Shown piece after piece: positions 56,552-64,000 of a DNA stretch of 64,000 bases. The translations under genes and the position numbers were made by a program. This DNA comes from Shewanella yunxiaonensis. GTDB taxonomy: Bacteria; Pseudomonadota; Gammaproteobacteria; Enterobacterales; Shewanellaceae. The notes beneath the pieces are model-generated. The model searched no databases and was not told the DNA's origin. It saw nothing but the letters and a program-made list of their open reading frames with translations. The stretch spans positions 965,001-1,029,000 of the forward strand of contig NZ_CP073587.1 of NCBI RefSeq assembly GCF_018223345.1, given 5' to 3'. Positions within the stretch are counted from its first letter, which is position 1. The number at the start of each line of letters is the position of its first letter.

Positions 56552-57112
56552 CTATCGCTTGAGATACATTTGATAAAGCTGACGATAACGATAATTCAGA
56601 TCAATCTGATGCCCATCTATATATATTACTTCAATTTTACGGGGCATTGGGTCGAGAACATCGCCATCGCTGACTACCAGACTGACATCATAGCCCTCAG
56701 TCATGGCATCATGCCCGGTGGCACCAACTAACTCGCATCGTCGGTTATGGCTTTTAGGGCTGCTTCCGGTGTTAAAACCCCTTGAGACAGTCTGTGCGGC
56801 TGAGGGCTGGTTGCGGCTGTCCCCGTCATCGCTAAGATCAATAACAAAGGGAATACCGACTTCTTTCCGTAGTTCCGCCACCTTGAATGCCTGACCAATC
56901 GGTTCATCGGCTCGCTCAGGCTGCGACCAGCGCTGGACTTTTTGGAGCGCTCGTTCCCGGTGGTGCAGTTGCGATAAGGATACATTGGCAGCCGAGGACT
57001 CATCTCTGACCTCTGGCGCTGCAGGAAAATTTAATTGCAATCCCCGTTGTGGTCGATAGCTTGCCAGTGCGTTGATGCGTGCAAATTCCTGCACCGATCC
57101 TAATAGCTGCAT
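56552..57112 (-). CDS. Hypothetical protein of 186 residues
   Basis: An uninterrupted frame with no signal peptide or membrane segment and a polar, glutamine-rich first half. I do not recognise a family. The C-terminal part, with segments VVSDGDVLDPMPRK and VIYIDGHQIDLNYRYRQLYQ, looks the most structured and likely coding. No strong ribosome-binding site precedes the ATG. It sits between rcsF and the decaying islet on the same strand. Confidence 0.6.
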   Translation of the reverse strand: MQLLGSVQEFARINALASYRPQRGLQLNFPAAPEVRDESSAANVSLSQLHHRERALQKVQRWSQPERADEPIGQAFKVAELRKEVGIPFVIDLSDDGDSRNQPSAAQTVSRGFNTGSSPKSHNRRCELVGATGHDAMTEGYDVSLVVSDGDVLDPMPRKIEVIYIDGHQIDLNYRYRQLYQMYLKR

Positions 57113-57186
57113 AGCCGGGTTTTGTCGCTTAATAACTGCGCTGCTCTTAATTTATTGTTAAGAATGCCACCATTAAATATTACCGC

Positions 57187-57577
57187 TTATGCTCTTATAT
57201 TATTTAACTGTTTAAGTGCGATATTAACTGCTGCGGCTGGAATGTCTTCTGAGTAATCCTTGGCTTTGGTAACGCGGTCATTATACCAACGGGCAACACT
57301 AACCGCCTGGCACATAAGGGCGATAACGCCCATTAAAGCCGTCGGATAATCCTGAGCCGATTTACCTTTATTAAAGGCCATAAATTGCTTAGTTCGGGAT
57401 TTATATACCACCTCATTTACGTTTTATCTGCCAGTGATAAAGACTCTGCTGCACCCTGAAATATTCCATCTAAGTAAGCACTTTGTACGGCAGTAAAGCC
57501 ATTCTTTATGCTCTTTTATCGGGATATATCTGAGAAATCCATTCCTTTTCTGTGTGATTAGTGCCAATTAGCTGCAT
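57187..57577 (-). pseudogene. Decayed gene with two frameshifts
   Basis: Reading leftward from an ATG at 57577 (GAAGGT upstream) gives MQLIGTNHTEKEWISQIYPD, then the frame shifts near 57503-57518 at an A-rich stretch. It continues as NGFTAVQSAYLDGIFQGAA, and shifts again near 57421-57428 at AAAA. The end encodes PTALMGVIALMCQAVSVARW and stops at 57187. The three pieces together make a plausible protein of about 128 residues of unknown family. Alternatively only the last 64-74 residues form a small real gene. Confidence 0.5.
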
Positions 57578-57647
57578 TACCTTCGATAGGTTTTATTTTA
57601 TATATCGGCGGCGAAAATGTGTTTAGCTTTTGCGTTTGTACAAGCGC

Positions 57648-57945
57648 CTATTCTGCATAGTGGTCAATAAATTTTGGGTAAATTCGATAACCGGATAGAT
57701 TAATTTCATAGCCATTTATCGGGATGTCATTTCCTGCAACGATTTTGATAAATTTATTATTTTCTATTAGCCGGATGGCATCATGCAGTGCACTGGCTGA
57801 CTACCGCAACAGGGCAGATAGCTTAACGCGGTTATCCGCTGAGTTGTCATTGAGTTGGCGGGGTTTAGCCTGAGAGGCCATATAGGCTAGGGCGCAAAGC
57901 GTCACAGTGAACATCTGCAGTTCATCAATGGAATGACCTTTTTAA
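57648..57945 (-). pseudogene. Decayed gene with internal TAG stop
   Basis: Reading leftward, a frame beginning around GHSIDELQMFTVTLCALAYM runs through ADNRVKLSALLR to an internal TAG at 57801-57803 and continues in the same frame with SASALHDAIRLIENNKFIK to a stop at 57648. The coding-like composition on both sides of the stop suggests one gene broken by a point mutation. It may have been a winged-helix-like protein, but the family is not recognised. Confidence 0.5.
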
Positions 57946-58052
57946 GTGAATATGACAGCAGTACTGTTATTGCGCAAACGATGTAAAAAACAATGACTAA
58001 TTGTAAGTATTATAAATATATAATGTTTTATTAAAGTACGTGCATTAGATAT

Positions 58053-58080
58053 AAAAAAACCCCGATTAGCGGGGCTTTTA
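58053..58080 (-). terminator. Rho-independent terminator of hns
   Basis: GCCCCG pairs with CGGGGT-type bases around CTAAT in the leftward direction and is followed by a T run, 15 bases after the hns stop. Confidence 0.85.
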
Positions 58081-58094
58081 AATACTTGGCGCTA

Positions 58095-58490
58095 TTAGTC
58101 GATGAGAAAATCATCCATTGAGCGACCTTTTTCAACTTCAGTTTTAAAGACAGTTGGCATACGGCCTTGACCGGTCCAAGTAATAGTTTCGCCAGCAACT
58201 TCAATTTTATACTTTGCCGGACGCGGTGCACGTTTTTTAGTCGGTTTAACTGCAGTTACAACACCTAAATCTTCAACAGAAAGACCAACGGATTCCATCT
58301 GCTGACGGATTTCTTCAATTTTAGCCAGACGATCTGCCTGAGCTTTGGCTTCTTCAGCAGCTTCTTCTTCGCGTTCAGTTACGATTTTTTCCAGTTTACT
58401 GGCAAGATCACGTAGTTCTTCAACGCTAAGATCTTTAACCGCTGCCTTAAAACGACGTGCGTGAGTCAATATTTCAAGAAATTCGCTCAT
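58095..58490 (-). CDS. hns: H-NS family nucleoid protein
   Basis: A 131-residue protein. The N-terminal coiled coil (residues 1-70, EELRDLASKLEKIVTEREEE) mediates oligomers; the C-terminal domain carries the AT-hook-like motif TWTGQGRMP. It silences AT-rich and foreign DNA. The gene is preceded by an AT-rich gap and its own upstream region up to etfB. Its neighbour is an AT-rich decayed islet. Confidence 0.95.
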   Translation of the reverse strand: MSEFLEILTHARRFKAAVKDLSVEELRDLASKLEKIVTEREEEAAEEAKAQADRLAKIEEIRQQMESVGLSVEDLGVVTAVKPTKKRAPRPAKYKIEVAGETITWTGQGRMPTVFKTEVEKGRSMDDFLID

Positions 58491-58810
58491 ATTTATTTTG
58501 ATTCCACTTCTTATAAAACTTGGGATTTAAAAAGACACCATTGCGAATAATAGAAACATTATTTAAATGGATCAAATGAAATTCTGTTAATTGGCGATTT
58601 TTTTTAATTCCCATATTTTTTAGACTTAAATTCAGCACGTATTTTTCAGCGATTAGAAATTACCTTCAATAAATTGAAAATAAAACACCTGTTTAAATTA
58701 TATTGACGTGAACGTAAACGTAGCATAGAGTTGCTGCAAACAGGAGGCACCCTGACGGGAACTCCGGTATTATCAAAACATTTGTTACGAGTGCAGCGAA
58801 GGACGTTCCT
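58491..58810. other. Divergent promoter region of hns and etfB
   Basis: A 320-base AT-rich gap without a supported gene. It contains the hns promoter on the left and the etfBA promoter near 58703-58731. Confidence 0.6.
58703..58731 (+). promoter_or_regulatory. Promoter of etfBA with ACGT repeats (possible LiuR site)
   Basis: TTGACG (58703-58708) and TAGAGT (58726-58731) are 17 bases apart. The spacer holds three ACGT units at 58706, 58712 and 58718, in six-base steps. Branched-chain amino acid regulators of the LiuR type bind ACGT-rich dyads, which would fit etf genes; this is inference. Confidence 0.4.
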
Positions 58811-59560
58811 ATGAAAGTAATGGTACCCGTAAAACGTGTGGTAGATGCCAACGTTAACATTCGAGTCAATGCCGAGCATACAGCGGTAGACACCGCCAAT
58901 GTTAAAATGGCGCTCAATCCTTTTTGTGAAATTGCCGTAGAAGAAGCGGTCCGTCTTAAAGAAGCCGGAAAAGCCGACGAAGTGTTGGTTGTGAGTATCG
59001 GTCCCAAAGTGGCTCAAGAACAATTACGTACCGCAATGGCTTTGGGGGCTGACCGCGCTATTTTGGTTGAAACTGATGAAGTGTTATCACCTTTATCCGT
59101 CGCTAAAGTGCTCCAGGCAGTACAGTTACGGGAACAGGCAGACCTTATTTTGCTGGGCAAGCAGTCCATTGATGGTGATAACAATCAGACTGGTCAGATG
59201 CTGGCGGCTTTACTGGATGTGCCGCAGGCCACCTTTGCTTCAGAACTCCATGTCGATGGTGGACAACTGACCGTGAACCGTGAAATTGATGGTGGCGTAC
59301 AAACATTGACATTACCGCTGCCCGCCATAGTGACCGCCGATTTGCGTCTCAATGAGCCACGCTATGCATCGCTGCCAAATATTATGAAAGCCAAACGGAA
59401 ACCATTGGACACCGTTACTGCCGCTGAACTGGGCGTAACACTAAAACAACACCAGCAGATACTGTCAGTGACTCCGCCTGCTGAACGCAAAGCTGGGGTG
59501 ATGGTGTCCTCTGTCGAGGAACTGGTAGATAAGCTGAAACATGAAGCAAAGGTGATCTGA
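58811..59560 (+). CDS. etfB: EtfB, electron transfer flavoprotein beta subunit
   Basis: A 249-residue protein starting [19 protein letters not shown] with the segment [23 protein letters not shown] that defines EtfB. It binds AMP and contacts EtfA. ETF takes electrons from acyl-CoA dehydrogenases to ETF:ubiquinone oxidoreductase. CGAAGGA precedes the ATG. It ends one base before etfA. Confidence 0.96.
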   Translation: MKVMVPVKRVVDANVNIRVNAEHTAVDTANVKMALNPFCEIAVEEAVRLKEAGKADEVLVVSIGPKVAQEQLRTAMALGADRAILVETDEVLSPLSVAKVLQAVQLREQADLILLGKQSIDGDNNQTGQMLAALLDVPQATFASELHVDGGQLTVNREIDGGVQTLTLPLPAIVTADLRLNEPRYASLPNIMKAKRKPLDTVTAAELGVTLKQHQQILSVTPPAERKAGVMVSSVEELVDKLKHEAKVI

Positions 59561-59561
59561 G

Positions 59562-60485
59562 ATGACCGTATTAGTAATTGCCGAACATGATAATGTCAGC
59601 CTGAAAGCTGAGACTGCCAAGGTGGTGGCTGCCGCCATAAATCTGGCTGATGAAATTGAAGTATTGGTTGCCGGCAGTGATTGCGCGACGGTCGTCGATA
59701 CGGCGGCCAAATTGCACGGTGTTAAGCGGGTATTAGTCGCAGATAATGCGGTTTATCAAGCACACTTTGCGGATAATCTGGCCAAGCTGGTCGCCAATAT
59801 TGCCGTTGGGCATAGCCATGTGTTGGCGGCGGCCTCTTCGGCAGGCAAAGATCTGTTACCTCGAGTCGCAGCATTGCTGGATGTCGCGATGGTGTCCGAA
59901 ATCATTAAAGTTGTTGATGCTGATACTTTCGTGCGCCCGATATATGCAGGTAATGCGTTGGAAACCGTGAAAAGCCTAGATGCGGTGAAGGTTGCGACTG
60001 TTCGCGTCAGTGCTTTTGATGCCATAACCAGCGACGCAAATGCCGATGTAGTGGTAATCGATCAGGTGGTGGCATCTGTGTGCCATGAGTTATCCCATAC
60101 CATGGCGGTATCCGAACGACCAGAACTTGGTAATGCCAGAGTCGTCATCTCCGGTGGTCGTGCGCTGGGAAGTGCCGAAAATTTTGCTATGTTAGAAACG
60201 CTTGCCGATAAACTCGGTGGTGCAGTGGGGGCTTCTCGTGCTGCCGTGGACGCGGGTTATATCAGCAATGATCTACAGGTCGGACAAACCGGTAAGATTG
60301 TCGCTCCTGAACTGTATATTGCGGTTGGAATTTCCGGGGCTATTCAGCACTTGGCGGGTATGAAGGACTCGAAAGTTATTGTCGCCATCAACAAGGATCC
60401 ACAAGCGCCAATTTTCGAGGTTGCGGATTATGGTCTGGAGGCTGACTTGTTTGAGGCGTTGCCAAGATTGGCAGAGTTGATTTAA
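59562..60485 (+). CDS. etfA: EtfA, electron transfer flavoprotein alpha subunit
   Basis: A 307-residue protein. The C-terminal FAD domain has GQTGKIVAPELYIAVGISGAIQH and INKDPQAPIFEVADYGLEADLFE, the EtfA signature. It pairs with EtfB and carries the FAD. It ends at a strong terminator before the lysine riboswitch. Confidence 0.96.
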   Translation: MTVLVIAEHDNVSLKAETAKVVAAAINLADEIEVLVAGSDCATVVDTAAKLHGVKRVLVADNAVYQAHFADNLAKLVANIAVGHSHVLAAASSAGKDLLPRVAALLDVAMVSEIIKVVDADTFVRPIYAGNALETVKSLDAVKVATVRVSAFDAITSDANADVVVIDQVVASVCHELSHTMAVSERPELGNARVVISGGRALGSAENFAMLETLADKLGGAVGASRAAVDAGYISNDLQVGQTGKIVAPELYIAVGISGAIQHLAGMKDSKVIVAINKDPQAPIFEVADYGLEADLFEALPRLAELI

Positions 60486-60505
60486 TTCAATATCTGCGTC
60501 AGGAT

Positions 60506-60543
60506 AGGCAGCAACGGGCAGCACCCTTGCTGCCTTTTTTATT
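60506..60543 (+). terminator. Rho-independent terminator of etfBA
   Basis: AGGCAGCAA pairs with TTGCTGCCT around a 12-base loop and is followed by TTTTTATT. Confidence 0.85.
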
Positions 60544-60563
60544 ATCTGCCTCACGCCTGCTGG

Positions 60564-60718
60564 CGATCTGAGAAGTAGAGGCGCACCTGATATAAGTAAC
60601 GGCAAGCTGGGTGATACCGTTTAATGTGCCGCGAAAGGATCCGGTGCCGAAACAGCTGGAACGATCAATTCCGCTGTTGGGGCTGTTCCCGAATAGGGGC
60701 AGCACTGCCATGGTAGGC
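60564..60718 (+). ncRNA. Lysine riboswitch (L-box)
   Basis: Conserved L-box parts appear in order: AGAGGCGC (60577-60584), AAGTA (60594-60598), GAAAGG (60633-60638) and GCCGAA (60646-60651). Then come a hairpin AACAGC...GCTGTT with GGAA/TTCC inside, and a second hairpin GCTG..CCC/GGG..CAGC. It ends with CTGCC near 60706-60710. It lies between etfA and the NhaC-family gene on the coding strand. Confidence 0.85.
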
Positions 60719-60811
60719 TAGCAATAGTCGAATTAACTGCCGTGGAGCGCTACTGAAAAGACGTCGATCATCTATGATCGGCCAGGTATTCAACACAGTA
60801 CAGTAATGTCT

Positions 60812-60844
60812 GTGACCTACCTTTTTGTGCCTCCCGCCGGTCAC
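60812..60844 (+). promoter_or_regulatory. Possible expression-platform hairpin
   Basis: GTGACC (about 60812-60817) can pair with GGTCAC (about 60839-60844) just before the start codon at 60862. A perfect CGATCAT/ATGATCG hairpin lies upstream near 60765-60780. Neither has a T tract, so control may act on translation rather than termination. Confidence 0.35.
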
Positions 60845-60861
60845 ACAAGAATATATTAAAA

Positions 60862-62421
60862 ATGACAGTACTCAGTTATGCCGATTCGGCACTTTCTCTT
60901 TTGCCCCCTGTGGTGGCAATCATCCTGGCGATCATGACGCGTAAGGTGTTGTTATCGCTTGGCGTTGGTATTCTTATTGGTACGCTTTTACTGAATCAAT
61001 GGTCAGTGACTGACTCTGCTATTTATCTCAGTGACAAGGTGTCTGGCTTATTCTGGAGCGATGGTGCACCGAATAGCTGGAACCTGTATATCTTAGGTTT
61101 TCTGATTGTGCTGGGAATGATCACGGCGCTGATCACCGTCAGTGGTTCTGCCCGTGCTTTCGCAAACTGGGCTAAACAGCACATTCGCAAACGCCGCGAC
61201 GCTAAGTTACTCACGATGTTTCTCGGATGTGTGGTGTTTATTGATGATTACTTCAATAGTCTGGTGGTTGGCAGTATCTGCAAACCGCTGACTGACCGTT
61301 ATTATATTTCCCGGGCTAAATTGGCCTATTTGCTGGATTCGACAGCAGCACCGGTATGTGTGATCTCCCCGGTATCCAGTTGGGGGGCTTATATCATCGC
61401 GTTGATTGGTGGCATTCTGACGACGCATGGTGTGACTTCGATGGGACATCTAACCGCTTTTGTCGAGATGATCCCGATGAATTTCTATCCTTTATTTGCA
61501 TTGTTGCTGTTGTTGTTTGTGGCGATGTTTGAGTTGGATGTTGGTCCGATGCGACGCCATGAACTCAGTGCGCGCAAGGGCCAACTCTATGATGAAGCCA
61601 AAGGCGTGCCTCCTGGCGCCACCGCGGAACTGGCAGAAGCCGAAACCGGTAAAGTGGGCGGTTTGTTTATTCCAATTTCGGTACTGGTTGTTGCTACGCT
61701 GTATTTTATGATTGCCAGCGGTGCCGATGTGCTCTCAAGCGAAGGCAAACCTTTTTCGGTGATTGGTGCCTTTGAAAAAACCGACGTGAGTTCGTCATTG
61801 TTTTTTGGTGCCTTGCTTGGTTTGTTCACCACCTTGGTATTAGCGGTGCGACAGAAACTGTCATTTAAAGAAATCGCTCTGGGCATATATGTGGGGGCTA
61901 AGTCGATGCTGCCAGCGATCTATATTCTGCTGTTCGCATGGACAATTTCCGGCATTATCGGTCAGTTGGAAACCGGTAAATTTATGGCGAGTCTGGCGGG
62001 CGGTAATATTCCGTTTGCGCTGCTGCCAGCGGTATTGTTTGTGCTGGCTGGGTTTACGGCTTTTGCTACCGGCACCAGTTGGGGCACCTTTGGCATTATG
62101 TTGCCCATCGCGGCAGATATGGCGATGGGAACGCATCAGGGGATGATGTTGCCAATGATGGCAGCCGTATTGTCAGGTTCGGTATTTGGCGATCATTGCT
62201 CACCCATTTCAGACACGACCATTTTGTCTTCTACCGGCGCGAGCTGCCACCATATTGACCATGTTATGACGCAATTGCCTTATGCATTATTAGTCGCCGT
62301 TATCTCGCTGGGTGGTTATCTGGTGATGGGCTATACCGAGTCGGTCGCATTGGGCTTGTTATCTTGTTTAGTGTTATTTTTTATTGGGTTGTTCTGGTTC
62401 CGCTTAAAATCCGATAACTAG
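60862..62421 (+). CDS. lysW: NhaC-family transporter, predicted lysine transporter LysW
   Basis: A 519-residue NhaC-superfamily transporter with about 12 membrane segments. GCVVFIDDYFNSLVVGSICKPLTD and SGSVFGDHCSPISDTTILSSTGASCHHIDHVMTQLPYA are family motifs. A lysine riboswitch lies directly upstream; comparative genomics has named such genes lysW and predicted lysine transport. The ATG at 60862 has no strong ribosome-binding site. Alternative roles such as Na+/H+ antiport cannot be excluded from sequence alone. Confidence 0.85.
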   Translation: MTVLSYADSALSLLPPVVAIILAIMTRKVLLSLGVGILIGTLLLNQWSVTDSAIYLSDKVSGLFWSDGAPNSWNLYILGFLIVLGMITALITVSGSARAFANWAKQHIRKRRDAKLLTMFLGCVVFIDDYFNSLVVGSICKPLTDRYYISRAKLAYLLDSTAAPVCVISPVSSWGAYIIALIGGILTTHGVTSMGHLTAFVEMIPMNFYPLFALLLLLFVAMFELDVGPMRRHELSARKGQLYDEAKGVPPGATAELAEAETGKVGGLFIPISVLVVATLYFMIASGADVLSSEGKPFSVIGAFEKTDVSSSLFFGALLGLFTTLVLAVRQKLSFKEIALGIYVGAKSMLPAIYILLFAWTISGIIGQLETGKFMASLAGGNIPFALLPAVLFVLAGFTAFATGTSWGTFGIMLPIAADMAMGTHQGMMLPMMAAVLSGSVFGDHCSPISDTTILSSTGASCHHIDHVMTQLPYALLVAVISLGGYLVMGYTESVALGLLSCLVLFFIGLFWFRLKSDN

Positions 62422-62430
62422 TCATACCGC

Positions 62431-62463
62431 ATAAAAAAACGCAGCGACTGCTGCGTTTTTTAT
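62431..62463. terminator. Bidirectional terminator between lysW and dcp
   Basis: ATAAAAAAACGCAGC pairs with GCTGCGTTTTTTAT around four bases. It serves both convergent genes and nearly repeats the terminator at 52802-52840. Confidence 0.92.
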
Positions 62464-62492
62464 CGCGATAACTGCTCAATGCTAACCATTGA

Positions 62493-64000
62493 TTACATCA
62501 ATCCCCGGCGTTTCAACAGTCCATCGGTGGTGGGTTGTTGCCCGCGGAAATTCTCATAAGCTTCCATTGGTGGCACGCTGTTGCCAACTTCACGAATTGC
62601 CTTACGGAACTTCATGCCGATATCACGATTGAGTCCCCCTTGTGTCTGCACATAAGCAAAGGCATCTGCCGCGAGGATCTCACTCCACATATAGGCGTAA
62701 TAACTGGCGCTGTAGCCGCCTGGGAATGAATGCGCAAAATAGCTGGAACGATAACGTGGTGGTACTGCTGCTAAATTCACCCCATGTTTTGCCAATGCTT
62801 TAGCTTCAAACTGTTCAACATTTTGCAGGGGCGCATCTGCACTCAGGCTATGCCATTCCAGATCCAGTAACGCAGCGGACATATACTCAAGCGTATCAAA
62901 GCCCATGTTGAAGCTACGGGAGCGCAATAGTTTGTCCAGCATATCTTTCGGCAGCGGCTCACCAGTCTGATAGTGCTTGGCATAGTTGGCTAACACCTGC
63001 GGATGACCGGCCCAATCTTCTTCAAAGGTGGATGGAAACTCGACAAAGTCTCTTGAAACAGCGGTACCAGAGAGGCTAGGGTAGGTGACGTTAGAAAACA
63101 TGCCATGGGTGCCATGACCAAGTTCATGGAACATAGTGGTGACCTGGTCATAACTGACAAACGTTGGTTCGCCATCAGGTGCTTTCTGGATATTCATGAC
63201 ATTGACCACCACTGGTTTTTGCCCCAGTAGCGTGCTTTGCCGGACAAAAGAACTCATCCAGGCCCCGCCACGTTTGCCTTCTCGGGCAAAATAGTCACCG
63301 TAGAATATCGCCAAGCTAGTGCCATCAGCATCAAACACTTCCCAGGCTTTTACATCTGGATGATATACCGGCAGATCGGGTCTTGGTTTAAACGTCACGC
63401 CGTAAAGTTGATTAAGGGTGTAGAATACGCCGTCCTGCAGTACCCGATTGAATTCAAAATAGGGTTTCAGGCTGTTCTCATCCAAGTCGTATTGCTGTTG
63501 TCGCACTTTTTCAGCGTAATAAGCCCAATCCCACGGCTGCAGAGTGAAGTTGCCGCCGGTCTTGGTGATCATCGCCTGAATGGCGTTAGCTTCTTGCTGC
63601 GTATTTGCCACCACCGCTGGCACCATCGAGCCAAACATCTCAAATACTGCTTGTGGCGTTTTCGCCATTTGTGGTGCCAAACGATAGCTGGCCCAATTAT
63701 CAAATCCGAGCAATTGCGCTTTTTCGGCGCGCAGTTGGGCCAAACGAGCAACCAGCGATACCGTTTCATCTGCGCCGCTGAGCCCTCGGTTCGCCGATGC
63801 CTGCCAGATTTTCTGACGCAGTTCGCGGTTATGCAGTTGTGCCAACACCGGTTGTCGCGTGGTATTAGTGATATTCAGCAGGTATTTACCTTCATGGCCT
63901 GCGTCTTTGGCATCTTTGGCGGCATTGCGGATGGCGGAATCAGACAAACCATCAAGTTGCGCCACATCATCTATCACCACGGCGCTAGCTTTGGTAAGTC
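62493..64000 (-). CDS. dcp: Peptidyl-dipeptidase Dcp-like M3 metallopeptidase (5' end outside window)
   Basis: The frame stays open to the window edge, so only about the last 500 residues are seen. The zinc motif HELGH (63114-63128) and the partial GGAWMSSFV, RDFVEFPST and VPPRYRSSYFAHSFPGGY segments match E. coli Dcp and other M3 family enzymes. It should remove C-terminal dipeptides. A GTG at 63980 is an internal codon, not the start. A signal peptide, if any, is outside the window. Confidence 0.93.
   Translation of the reverse strand, partial: LTKASAVVIDDVAQLDGLSDSAIRNAAKDAKDAGHEGKYLLNITNTTRQPVLAQLHNRELRQKIWQASANRGLSGADETVSLVARLAQLRAEKAQLLGFDNWASYRLAPQMAKTPQAVFEMFGSMVPAVVANTQQEANAIQAMITKTGGNFTLQPWDWAYYAEKVRQQQYDLDENSLKPYFEFNRVLQDGVFYTLNQLYGVTFKPRPDLPVYHPDVKAWEVFDADGTSLAIFYGDYFAREGKRGGAWMSSFVRQSTLLGQKPVVVNVMNIQKAPDGEPTFVSYDQVTTMFHELGHGTHGMFSNVTYPSLSGTAVSRDFVEFPSTFEEDWAGHPQVLANYAKHYQTGEPLPKDMLDKLLRSRSFNMGFDTLEYMSAALLDLEWHSLSADAPLQNVEQFEAKALAKHGVNLAAVPPRYRSSYFAHSFPGGYSASYYAYMWSEILAADAFAYVQTQGGLNRDIGMKFRKAIREVGNSVPPMEAYENFRGQQPTTDGLLKRRGLM

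Noticed and set aside
60273..60711. Leftward frames over the end of etfA and the riboswitch
   Set aside because: They are antisense to etfA and to a better-supported structured RNA.
1..64000. tRNA, rRNA, CRISPR arrays, prophage or insertion sequences
   Set aside because: None was recognised on reading both strands; small or degenerate copies could have been missed without a search tool.

Overview
The window looks like a chromosomal segment of a Shewanella-type gammaproteobacterium. The evidence is the tail of an OmcA/MtrC-family multiheme cytochrome, the lactate block (lldP, dld-II, lldEFG) next to nadK and grpE in the order known from Shewanella oneidensis, the ribBX variant of riboflavin synthesis, and the proS-trmO-rcsF order shared with enterobacteria. 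No rRNA, tRNA, CRISPR array or complete insertion sequence was recognised.

Layout. 1-4.4 kb: cytochrome tail, YghX-like hydrolase, and a LysR regulator divergent from a YnfM-like exporter. 4.5-7.5 kb: hydN-fdhF, with a cysteine formate dehydrogenase behind FhlA-like and sigma-54-like sites. 7.5-8.5 kb: an integron-type gene cassette with an attC site on each side and no integrase in the window. 8.6-13.1 kb: YhbW-like oxidoreductase, PanE-like reductase and an S9 peptidase. 13.2-18.3 kb: a leftward Gld-type ABC operon preceded by a possible leader peptide and attenuator. 18.7-22.6 kb: diguanylate cyclase, AraC regulator and AldB-like dehydrogenase. 22.7-27.4 kb: macA-macB-outer-membrane-factor efflux operon. 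27.6-32.2 kb: a chemoreceptor behind a Pho-box-like site and a Fur-box-controlled PepSY/flavodoxin/FAD reductase. 33.4-40.8 kb: core metabolism (glyA, nrdR, ribD, ribE, ribBX, ribH, nusB, thiL, pgpA). 40.9-43.0 kb: nfeD-slipin pair. 43.1-50.6 kb: lactate uptake and oxidation, with CRP- and FNR-like sites and large inverted repeats. 51.2-58.5 kb: nadK, grpE with a sigma-32 promoter, proS, acyltransferase, trmO, rcsF, a decaying AT-rich islet and hns. 58.8-62.4 kb: etfBA and an NhaC-family transporter under a lysine riboswitch (predicted LysW). 62.5-64 kb: the 3' part of a Dcp-type dipeptidase.

Many genes fit redox-flexible respiration: lactate oxidation by Dld-II and LldEFG, formate oxidation by FdhF with HydN, ETF, extracellular electron transfer by the cytochrome, and four consecutive riboflavin genes that supply flavin. 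The least ordinary parts are the lone integron cassette, the Cys-FdhF control region, the attenuator-like leader of the ABC operon, the structured non-coding DNA around the lactate genes, and the pseudogene islet before hns.
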